The translations under genes were made by a program, and so were the position numbers. DNA of 64,000 bases from a bacterium (GTDB lineage Bacteria; Bacteroidota; Ignavibacteria; SZUA-365), in the NCBI GenBank assembly GCA_020444325.1, contig JAHLLD010000017.1, positions 1 to 64,000 of the forward strand, read 5' to 3'. Positions 53,565 through 61,105 of this stretch are shown here, piece by piece. The notes below the pieces were generated by a model, which worked only from the letters and a program-made list of their open reading frames with translations, did not search any database and had not been told where the DNA came from. Position 1 is the first letter of the stretch; each line of letters begins with the position of its first letter.

Positions 53565-55094
53565 ATGCCCCAGGCGCAGAGTCTTCAGTCCCCTGCAGTG
53601 CTGCGCGGAACCGGACTCCTCCTCGGCGCTGCACTGTTCGCCGTCATCCTGCTGCTTCCCATGCCGGAGGCGCTCGGAATCCACGGACAGCAGGTGCTCG
53701 CCACTGCCACACTCATGGCAGTCTGGTGGATGACTGAAGCCCTGCCCATTCCCGTCACCGCGCTGCTCCCACTCCTTCTTTTTCCCGCCTTCGGCATGAT
53801 GTCCGTCACTGATGCCGCGGCTCCGTACGCACATCCTCTTGTCTTTCTTTTTCTTGGCGGATTCGTGCTCGCCCTCGCCGTCGAACGCAGCGGGTTGCAC
53901 CGCCGCATCGCGCTCCGCGTCATCCTGATCGTGGGATCTGGTCCCGCACGTCTCGTCCTCGGCTTCATGCTCGCCACGGCTTTTCTCTCGATGTGGATTT
54001 CCAATACCGCGACCGTCATGCTCATGCTCCCCATCGCCCTCGCTGTGATCGAGCAGGTCCGCCCCGACGATGCAGACACCTCTTTCCCCCGCTTCGCCGT
54101 CGCCATCCTTCTCGGCGTCGCTTACGCGGCGAGCATCGGCGGCGTGGGTACGCTTATCGGAACGCCACCGAACATCGTTTTGGCGGGCGTGCTTTCTCAG
54201 CTGTATCCCCAGGCTCCTCCCATCGGCTTCGTGCAGTGGATGCTCTTCGGCATCCCCATCGTCCTGATTTTCCTGCCACTCACCTGGCTGCTTCTGATAC
54301 GTGTACTCCCGACCACGAGACTGCAGCACGTACGCATCGCAGGCGAGAAACGAACAGGCATCAGAGCTGCTCTGCTCGAGATGGGAACAATGAAACGCAG
54401 TGAGCGCCTGGTTCTCGCAGTATTCCTGCTGACAGCTGCGGGCTGGATATTCCGCGTTCCTCTGCAGATCGGCAGCTTGCGCATTCCCGGACTCACCGAC
54501 GTGCTGCCCGACATCACCGACACTTCCATTGCGATGGCAGCAGCCGTGCTGCTCTTCCTCCTTCCCGGGGAGAAACGTCGTCCGCTGTTCACCTGGCATG
54601 AAATCCAGCGCGGCATTCCCTGGGGCATCCTCCTGCTTTTCGGTGGCGGCTTCGCCCTCGCGCAGGGCATGCAGCAGGGCGGTGTCACCGGGTACTTCGG
54701 CAGCGCGCTGACACAACTGCAGGACATACCGATATGGGGAATGATACTGCTCACCTGCCTGCTGTTGACGTTTCTGACAGAGCTGACCTCGAATACCGCG
54801 ACAGCCAGTATTCTGATCCCGGTCATGGCCGCCGCCGCCGTGAGCCTGGGCGAGCACCCCATGCTGCTCATGCTGCCCGCCGCGCTCAATGCTTCCTTCG
54901 CCTTCATGCTCCCTGTGGCCACCCCTCCCAATGCCATCGTGTTTTCCTCGCCATGGATCGGTATCAGGACGATGGCGAAGACTGGTATCGTTCTCAACCT
55001 GATCGGTGTCGCACTCGTCACCGTCATGATGTATCTGCTCGGGACAGCCGTGTTCTCCATCAGCTTCGACAGTCTGCCGGCCTGGGTGCGTTGA
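53565..55094 (+). CDS. SLC13/DASS sodium-coupled anion (dicarboxylate) transporter
   Basis: A 509-residue protein with about 11-12 membrane helices. The two SNTAT motifs that bind Na+ and substrate are seen at about 144 (WISNTATVMLML) and 408 (LTSNTATASILIPV), with the paired PP turns in GTPPNIV and ATPPNAIVF. This is the VcINDY fold; substrates are succinate, malate, fumarate or sulphate. It imports C4-dicarboxylates for TCA use, which would fit icd and PFOR metabolism, but that is inference. The start at 53565 has no strong ribosome site. Confidence 0.93.
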   Translation: MPQAQSLQSPAVLRGTGLLLGAALFAVILLLPMPEALGIHGQQVLATATLMAVWWMTEALPIPVTALLPLLLFPAFGMMSVTDAAAPYAHPLVFLFLGGFVLALAVERSGLHRRIALRVILIVGSGPARLVLGFMLATAFLSMWISNTATVMLMLPIALAVIEQVRPDDADTSFPRFAVAILLGVAYAASIGGVGTLIGTPPNIVLAGVLSQLYPQAPPIGFVQWMLFGIPIVLIFLPLTWLLLIRVLPTTRLQHVRIAGEKRTGIRAALLEMGTMKRSERLVLAVFLLTAAGWIFRVPLQIGSLRIPGLTDVLPDITDTSIAMAAAVLLFLLPGEKRRPLFTWHEIQRGIPWGILLLFGGGFALAQGMQQGGVTGYFGSALTQLQDIPIWGMILLTCLLLTFLTELTSNTATASILIPVMAAAAVSLGEHPMLLMLPAALNASFAFMLPVATPPNAIVFSSPWIGIRTMAKTGIVLNLIGVALVTVMMYLLGTAVFSISFDSLPAWVR

Positions 55095-55242
55095 TTGCAG
55101 TCAGGTTCCCCTCAGCGGGAATTGCAGTGGAATGTTCCATGGCGAGGAGGGACCTGTTTTTGAACTCCCGTGGTCTTGGATATTGTTGCAGCAAGGCTCA
55201 AATTGAGTCCAGAACCGCATTGTCTCATCAAAGCGATCAGCA

Positions 55243-55923
55243 ATGAACGCGCGACAGAACGTCACCAGCCTTTTACTCCTGACCCTTCTCTTCCTTTTCG
55301 GCAGCATCACGAACGTGTTTGCGCAGGAGGACGGCTTCCGTCTGAAGCGCACCAAGAAAGAAAACGTCCCCATCAACGTGCAGGTGCTTGCCGGGTACAA
55401 CTCCATGAATAATCCCGCGGATGTGCTGCAGGACATGTACGACGGCACCAACCTGACATCGGCAGGCGGCTTCGCCACAGGTTTACAGGGGATGGTAGAA
55501 CTCGACACGCTCGGCTTGCGGGTCTGGCTCGGAGCGGAAGTCACGTATTACCGTGTCTACAAGCGCTGGCTGGCGGAGGACCCGGAGGTGTACTATCCAG
55601 GTGAGGATACGGATGTCGATGCGGTTGAGACGTTATGGGGTCTCGGAGCGAACGCCATTCTCGCTGTTGGTCCCTTCAGTCGTTTCACCCTGATTTTCGG
55701 TCCCGGTGTACAGTACCTGTATGGACGCATAGACAAGGAATTGACTATCGAGGGAAATATTTTCGAAGCGCAGATCGTCCCCACCATGCTGGGTTCGGTG
55801 AACTTCCAGCTGCTTCGCTACGAGCATGGCAGTATCGATGCAAATTTCCGGGGACTGTGGGGATTCGGGGAGTACGGAAGCTTCCAGTTCCAATCATTGA
55901 TCGGTTTCACCTTCAACTTCTGA
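55243..55923 (+). CDS. Exported outer-membrane beta-barrel-like protein
   Basis: A 226-residue protein with a signal peptide (VTSLLLLTLLFLFGSITNVFAQ). The mature part is rich in alternating Tyr/Gly/Val strands: INVQVLAGYNSMNNPA, RVWLGAEVTYYRVYKRW, FTLIFGPGVQYLYGRID, and it ends FQSLIGFTFNF with a terminal Phe, as in OM barrels. No family recognised. Its stop faces the DUF3365 gene 23 nt away, convergent. Confidence 0.72.
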   Translation: MNARQNVTSLLLLTLLFLFGSITNVFAQEDGFRLKRTKKENVPINVQVLAGYNSMNNPADVLQDMYDGTNLTSAGGFATGLQGMVELDTLGLRVWLGAEVTYYRVYKRWLAEDPEVYYPGEDTDVDAVETLWGLGANAILAVGPFSRFTLIFGPGVQYLYGRIDKELTIEGNIFEAQIVPTMLGSVNFQLLRYEHGSIDANFRGLWGFGEYGSFQFQSLIGFTFNF

Positions 55924-55946
55924 CCGGATACTTGTCTTTGAGCGAC

Positions 55947-56531
55947 TTACTGCAGCGGCACGGTGACACTGATGGCGCCGCGCAGGTCGCCTGCGGAGTA
56001 GCCTGTTGCCTGATCATCAGGATAACGGTCGGCCAGGGCCTGGCGTACGTTCGCATCCAGCTCTTCGGCTGCAGCGTGACAGGCAAGGCAGGGTTTCTTG
56101 ATCGTGAGGGGTTTCATGAAACGCAGTACCTGGATACCATTTTCCGTGACAGTTTCACTATGTGTGGTCTTGAAGTCCAACGTCCCCTTTTCCTGCATCG
56201 ATGCGAAGTGCGCCAGGATGTTCTGTTCGTAGTCATCCGGAGCATCGAGAGGGTTGCGGGGTTTGGTTGTGACGCGCCGGAGCGTGACACCGTACCTGTC
56301 AGCAATTTCATTTGTAAGCGGTTGCGCTTTTTCTGCGCACACGAGAACTGCTCCCGAAGGACCGTTCTCCTTCATCGCCTTCTGCACTTCCCCCATTAAC
56401 GTTCCAGCAAGTTCCTGAGCAGCATCACGAGCTTTCGCCTCCGCCTGCTGCTGCTTTCCTTCATCCAATGCAGTATTGCCACTGCAGCCGGCGAGCAGCA
56501 TCGTGGCTGCCAGGATTGTCAGAATACGCAT
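55947..56531 (-). CDS. DUF3365 (Tll0287-like) mono-haem lipoprotein
   Basis: A 194-residue lipoprotein (lipobox LLAGC). The DUF3365 domain is clear: GAVLVCAEKAQPLTNEIADRYGV and VTTKPRNPLDAPDDYEQ. A single c-type haem site CLACH lies at about residue 150. The domain is PAS-like and in cyanobacterial members the haem is an outer-membrane or periplasmic redox/gas sensor. It is followed 4 nt upstream (on the minus strand) by the YpsA/MoCo-carrier-like gene. Its position beside the multihaem cluster suggests an associated redox role. Confidence 0.88.
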   Translation of the reverse strand: MRILTILAATMLLAGCSGNTALDEGKQQQAEAKARDAAQELAGTLMGEVQKAMKENGPSGAVLVCAEKAQPLTNEIADRYGVTLRRVTTKPRNPLDAPDDYEQNILAHFASMQEKGTLDFKTTHSETVTENGIQVLRFMKPLTIKKPCLACHAAAEELDANVRQALADRYPDDQATGYSAGDLRGAISVTVPLQ

Positions 56532-56535
56532 GATC

Positions 56536-57057
56536 TCAATCCTTTTGTTGTAAATCCATATCGGGATTCTCTTCCCGGCTTATCCAGAGATGGAAGAGTT
56601 CGGTAAGAAACTGACTGGCCCTCTGCTGTATCCCCGGATGCGAGCTTTCGCGGGGACCCGCGACGTTGAGCACACGTGTCCTGTTTCTTCGCAGCCATTC
56701 TGCCGTCATCGAAAGTGAGGTCGCATCATCGAGAATGACTGTCATATGCGGCTTCTGCATACCCTCGGCGACGGATTGTGTAAAGAGTGTGCCTCCGGTA
56801 AGTGGAGCACTGACCGCGAGCAGCAGCGTGGCATCGGCATCACGCACATTCCACATTGTCCTCTGCTCGTAGGCATCGGAAGGCGTTTCCTCCAGAGGAT
56901 ATGCGGCGGGCACCTGTCCATCTTCCGCAAGCCGTCCTCTGGGACACCAGCCACCGGTCGGGAGACCCAGCTGTGCGCCAACATCGAGCGCGGCACGATC
57001 AACCCCCGTCTGTCCCCCGGAAATAATGCGGTAACTATCAGGCTGCATGATATGCAA
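56536..57057 (-). CDS. Putative molybdenum-cofactor carrier / SLOG-type nucleotide-binding protein
   Basis: A 173-residue protein of the MoCo-carrier-like (SLOG/Rossmann) family: IISGGQTGVDRAALDVGAQLG, GGWCPRGRLAEDG, YPLEETP and the late LNVAGPRESSHPG. The GGQTG and GPRES motifs bind the phosphate or pterin part. Family members carry Mo cofactor or hydrolyse nucleotides. Start at 57057 (alternative 57048). It is divergent from the cytochrome cluster across 78 nt and shares a transcript with the DUF3365 gene. Confidence 0.85.
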   Translation of the reverse strand: MHIMQPDSYRIISGGQTGVDRAALDVGAQLGLPTGGWCPRGRLAEDGQVPAAYPLEETPSDAYEQRTMWNVRDADATLLLAVSAPLTGGTLFTQSVAEGMQKPHMTVILDDATSLSMTAEWLRRNRTRVLNVAGPRESSHPGIQQRASQFLTELFHLWISREENPDMDLQQKD

Positions 57058-57108
57058 TACTACAAAAGAGCATGAACGATTGCAACGGAAACAGGATACA
57101 GGGAATTC

Positions 57109-57137
57109 TTGACGCGAATATCATAAAATCATATTAT
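57109..57137 (+). promoter_or_regulatory. Candidate promoter overlapping the NapC-type gene start
   Basis: TTGACG (57109-57114) and TATTAT (57132-57137) are 17 nt apart, 5 of 6 matches each. The -10 box overlaps the first ATG at 57136, so if used, transcription starts downstream of it and translation would begin at the ATG 57169. Confidence 0.5.
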
Positions 57138-58659
57138 GAGCAAGTCCACCAAAAATAAGAGCCTATCAATGCCCAAACTTCCCTCCTCCGTTTATAATCC
57201 CATAAGTCTCACCGGCGTCGGTATCGCACTCGTCTCTTTCGGTACCATACTCGTGTTCTTCGTCATGGATGTCATGGGTTACACGAGTTCGCCGTACCTG
57301 GGGATTTTCACCTACATGATAATCCCGGGCATCCTGATCCTTGGACTGCTGCTGGTGCCGTTCGGTGTATGGATGGAAAAACGGAGACTGCGCAAGCATG
57401 GGGGGAAGACGCGCAAATACATGCTTATCGACCTCAACGAGCCCACGCATCGCGCCGCGGTGATGGTCTTTGTTGTTGGCACCATGCTGCTTATCGTCGT
57501 GTCTGCCGCCGGGACATATCAGGCGTACAATTACTCGGAATCGGTGGAATTCTGCGGCGAGGTCTGTCACGAGGTGATGCATCCGGAATACATGGCCTAT
57601 CAGCATTCCCCTCACGCGCGTGTGCTCTGCGCCGAATGCCATATCGGTGAGGGCGCGGACTGGTTCGTCAAGGCCAAGATATCCGGCGCCTACCAGGTAT
57701 ACTCCGTGATCTTCAACAAGTTCAGCCGTCCGATCGAGACCCCCATTGCGAATCTGCGTCCCGCACGCGAGACCTGTGAGCATTGCCACTGGCCGAGCAA
57801 GTTCAGCAGTGACAAGAAGCTGGAGAAAATTTATTTCCCGATCGACACAGTCGATGCGCAGCCCTGGCGCATCACCATGATGCTCAAAATCGGTGGTGGA
57901 CAGAGTGAACTGGGTCCCACCGAAGGTATTCACTGGCATATGAACACCGAGAACAAGGTCCGCTACATCGCCGTCGACGAAAAGAGGCAGGAAATCCCCT
58001 GGGTGGAATCCACAGACCTCGATGGTGTCACCCGGGTATTCCGCGCCGAGGACAGCGAGTATGGAGACACGGACCTCGAAAAATTTGAAACCCGCAAAAT
58101 GGATTGCATCGACTGCCACAATCGTCCATCGCACATCTATTATCCTCCCTTCCGTACCATCAACGATGCCATGGCCGGCGAGCGCATTGCGAGCACCCTC
58201 CCCAACATCCGCGCCATCGCCTCTCATGCACTGACGCGCGAATACGCATCGCTGGAAGAAGCGCTTACCACCATACCAGACATTGTAAAGGATGAGTATC
58301 GCACGCATGCACCTGAGGTGCTTCGCGAGCGCGGCGCCGAGGTCGACAGCGGTATCGTGGAAATCCAGCGCATCTTTGAACGAAACTTCTTTCCTTCCAT
58401 GCGCGTCAGCTGGAAGGGATATCCCAACAATATCGGTCACATGTATGACGTCGGCTGTTTCCGCTGTCACGACAACAAACATGTCACCGAAGACGGCGAA
58501 GTCATTTCCAATGACTGCAACCTGTGTCATACCATCGTCACTCAGGGTCCTCCGGGCGCAACCGTGAGCGATCAAAACGGCATGCCATTTACGCATCCGG
58601 CAAATATTGACGAGGCATGGAAAGAAGTACCCTGCTCGGATTGCCATCTCGGGATCTGA
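57136..58659 (+). CDS. NapC/NirT-type multihaem quinol dehydrogenase (seven haem motifs)
   Basis: A 507-residue membrane cytochrome. Two or three N-terminal membrane helices (about 25-125) are followed by a periplasmic part with CGEVCH (a CXXXCH site, about 140), CAECH, CEHCH, CIDCH, CFRCH, CNLCH and CSDCH: six CXXCH and one CXXXCH. The block FCGEVCHEVMHPEYMAYQHSPHARVLC is the NapC/NirT/NrfH pattern with Met/His ligands after the first haem. It oxidises menaquinol and passes electrons to periplasmic partners. The first ATG (57136) overlaps a promoter-like -10, so the true start may be 57169. Confidence 0.9.
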   Translation: MSKSTKNKSLSMPKLPSSVYNPISLTGVGIALVSFGTILVFFVMDVMGYTSSPYLGIFTYMIIPGILILGLLLVPFGVWMEKRRLRKHGGKTRKYMLIDLNEPTHRAAVMVFVVGTMLLIVVSAAGTYQAYNYSESVEFCGEVCHEVMHPEYMAYQHSPHARVLCAECHIGEGADWFVKAKISGAYQVYSVIFNKFSRPIETPIANLRPARETCEHCHWPSKFSSDKKLEKIYFPIDTVDAQPWRITMMLKIGGGQSELGPTEGIHWHMNTENKVRYIAVDEKRQEIPWVESTDLDGVTRVFRAEDSEYGDTDLEKFETRKMDCIDCHNRPSHIYYPPFRTINDAMAGERIASTLPNIRAIASHALTREYASLEEALTTIPDIVKDEYRTHAPEVLRERGAEVDSGIVEIQRIFERNFFPSMRVSWKGYPNNIGHMYDVGCFRCHDNKHVTEDGEVISNDCNLCHTIVTQGPPGATVSDQNGMPFTHPANIDEAWKEVPCSDCHLGI

Positions 58660-58766
58660 GAAATCCGGCGATGGCAGGCCCTGGCCTATTCCGTATTCCG
58701 GTCTTGATCTCCTGAAATCCGTGGATAAAAAAAACCCTGTTTTTCTATGGATTTATATGTGGATTT

Positions 58767-58811
58767 TTGCCAATTTGGGATGGCAATAGTTTCCCTTACC
58801 AACTATTGCCA
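58767..58811 (+). promoter_or_regulatory. Operator-like inverted repeats upstream of the multihaem fusion gene
   Basis: A perfect 11-bp inverted repeat TGGCAATAGTT (58781-58791) / AACTATTGCCA (58801-58811) with a 9-nt spacer is preceded by another TTGCCA (58767-58772), which pairs with the TGGCAA of the first arm. The three half-sites suggest a dimeric repressor or activator. No T-run follows, so it is not a normal terminator. Confidence 0.6.
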
Positions 58812-58885
58812 CTCGTGAAAAAACAATAGTATATCGCACATCTGACCAGGCAACACACATGCACCTCCCACCCAAGGCCCATTCG

Positions 58886-61066
58886 ATGCCTGCAAAAAAG
58901 ACTTTGATCCCCGCATCTCTCCTTCTCCTCATGATTTTCCTCTTTCCGGCCACCGTGTTCGCACAGTCGGCGGAGGAATGCCTCATGTGTCACAACGACC
59001 CCGAGTTCGAGATGGAGAAGAACGGACGGACCGTCTCCATCTACGCGAATCCTGCCGTGCTGAAAAAATCACCGCACGCGGATCTCGATTGCGTTTCCTG
59101 TCACACCGGTTTTGATCCGGAGGAACTGCCGCATAAGGAAAATATCACCCCGGTGCGCTGCACCAGCTGTCACCAGGACGCCGTCATGGACCATCAGTTC
59201 CATGCCGTGCAGCTGAGTCTTGCGAGTTCGCAGGGCAAGCTCGATGCCTCCTGCAAGCAATGCCACGGCAAGCACAACGTGCTGCCGCTCGACAGCGAAG
59301 AAAACCCCTTCCACGCCACGAACATGGCGGAAGCCTGTGGCAAGTGTCACCCCGACGTCGTCGCGACATTCAGCAAGTCCGAACACGGCAAGGCCCTGGC
59401 AGCTGACGTGAAGGGTGCGCCGACCTGCATCAACTGTCACTCCCGCGACGTGACCGGTCACAAGGGCAAGCTCAGCAAGCTCGAGACGAAGCGTATCCAG
59501 GAAGAACTCTGCCTCGAATGTCATCATGACAACGAGGACGTGCGCAGCCGCATGGCGCCCACCGCCAGTTTCATCATGGCGTATGAAAAGAGTGTGCACG
59601 GCATGGCGCTGGCACGCGGCAACGGCGACGCGGCGAACTGCGTCGATTGCCACGGCAGCCATGAAATGAAGCGTTCGTACGATCCGGATTCCCGCACGCA
59701 CAAGATGCATGTGGCCGAGGACTGCGGGCAGTGCCACACGGAAATCGCCGCCGAGTACAAGAAGAGTATTCACGGGCAGGCGGTCGCGAAGGGAAATCTT
59801 GATTCCCCGACCTGCATCAACTGTCATGGTGAGCACAACATCCTTCCGACCAACGATCCGAATTCCCCGGTTGCCGCGCAGAACGTTTCAAAGCAGGTGT
59901 GCAGTCCCTGTCACAGTTCGCTGCAGTTCTCCGAGAAATACGGCTTCAACACCAAGCAGACGCGGAGTTACGAAGACAGCTATCACGGACTCGCCCTCAA
60001 GGGCGGAAGCACCCAGGTGGCAAACTGTGCATCATGCCACGGAGTGCATAACATCCTGCCCTCGAGTGATCCGAACAGCCGCATCAACAAGGCCAATCTC
60101 GTCGCGACATGCGGCAGCTGTCATCCCAATGCCAACGTCCGTTTTGCCACGGGCAAGATTCACGTGACGGAGGATGATGAGGAAGACAGTCCGATCGTGT
60201 TCTGGATCACCAATATCTACATCATCCTCATCGTGGTGGTCATCGGCGGCATGCTTGCGCACAACCTGCTCGATTTCCGGCGCAAGGCCACGCACAAGCT
60301 GAAAACCCGTCGCGGACATTATCCGCATCACAGTGCCGGTGGCGCGCGCATGCACGTTCGCATGACGCTCAATGAACGATTGCAGCACGGTTCATTGCTG
60401 GTCAGTTTCATCCTGCTCGTCATCACCGGGTTCATGCTGCGCTTCCCCGATGCGTGGTGGGTTTCATGGATTCGTGAAGTGAGCTCCGGCGCCTTCGACG
60501 CGCGCTCGGTGATTCACCGCATCGCCGGTGTTGTCATTATCGCAGCCAGCCTCTATCATATTTTCTACCTGGCCGGGACGAAGCGCGGACGACAACTCTT
60601 CAAAGACCTGCTTCCGAAATGGAAAGACGCCACCGATGCCGTCGGTATTCTCAAATACAACCTCGGTTTCTCGGATGAAAAGCCGAAGTTTGACCGCTTC
60701 AGCTATATCGAGAAGTCTGAGTACTGGGCTCTTGTCTGGGGAAACATCGTCATGGGCGCCACTGGCATCATCATGTGGTTCGACGAGTTCTTCCTCGGTA
60801 TTTTCACGAAGCTCGGTTATGACATCTCCCGTACGATTCACTATTACGAAGCCTGGCTTGCGATGCTTGCCATCCTGGTCTGGCATATCTACTTCGTCAT
60901 CTTCAATCCTGACGTCTACCCGATGAACCTCGCATGGATCAAGGGCACACTGACGGAAGAGGAAATGGAAGATGAACATCCTCTCGAACTTGAACGCATC
61001 CGTGCAAAACGAAAGGAGGAAGGTGCGCAGGACGACATGATCGACATCCCGGTAGATCCGGAATAA
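58886..61066 (+). CDS. Fusion of a 13-haem cytochrome c domain with a b-type cytochrome membrane domain (CbcL-like)
   Basis: A 726-residue protein. Start 58886 is chosen for AAGG at 8 nt and a clean signal peptide (MPAKKTLIPASLLLLMIFLF, ending VFAQS); 58859 is an alternative. Thirteen CXXCH motifs follow in the periplasmic part (about 35-420: CLMCH, CVSCH, CTSCH, CKQCH, CGKCH, CINCH, CLECH, CVDCH, CGQCH, CINCH, CSPCH, CASCH, CGSCH). A membrane anchor (ITNIYIILIVVVIGGML) leads into a b-type, FdnI/HydC-like domain with membrane His candidates in ERLQHGSLLVSF, VIHRIAG, IHYYEA and VWHIYF. The layout matches Geobacter CbcL, a menaquinol oxidase of metal respiration. Likely an inner-membrane electron exit. 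Confidence 0.9.
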   Translation: MPAKKTLIPASLLLLMIFLFPATVFAQSAEECLMCHNDPEFEMEKNGRTVSIYANPAVLKKSPHADLDCVSCHTGFDPEELPHKENITPVRCTSCHQDAVMDHQFHAVQLSLASSQGKLDASCKQCHGKHNVLPLDSEENPFHATNMAEACGKCHPDVVATFSKSEHGKALAADVKGAPTCINCHSRDVTGHKGKLSKLETKRIQEELCLECHHDNEDVRSRMAPTASFIMAYEKSVHGMALARGNGDAANCVDCHGSHEMKRSYDPDSRTHKMHVAEDCGQCHTEIAAEYKKSIHGQAVAKGNLDSPTCINCHGEHNILPTNDPNSPVAAQNVSKQVCSPCHSSLQFSEKYGFNTKQTRSYEDSYHGLALKGGSTQVANCASCHGVHNILPSSDPNSRINKANLVATCGSCHPNANVRFATGKIHVTEDDEEDSPIVFWITNIYIILIVVVIGGMLAHNLLDFRRKATHKLKTRRGHYPHHSAGGARMHVRMTLNERLQHGSLLVSFILLVITGFMLRFPDAWWVSWIREVSSGAFDARSVIHRIAGVVIIAASLYHIFYLAGTKRGRQLFKDLLPKWKDATDAVGILKYNLGFSDEKPKFDRFSYIEKSEYWALVWGNIVMGATGIIMWFDEFFLGIFTKLGYDISRTIHYYEAWLAMLAILVWHIYFVIFNPDVYPMNLAWIKGTLTEEEMEDEHPLELERIRAKRKEEGAQDDMIDIPVDPE

Positions 61067-61105
61067 ATCCGTCGTTCCCCTGTCCCGCAGCACCGGATTA
61101 TCCGC

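Noticed and set aside
53523-54857. 444-codon open frame antisense to the SLC13 gene
   Set aside because: Glu/His/Gln-rich composition is the mirror image of hydrophobic codons of a membrane protein; clear shadow frame.
58781-58811. Sigma-54 promoter (TGGCA...)
   Set aside because: No GC at the right distance for the -12 element; the perfect symmetry fits an operator better.
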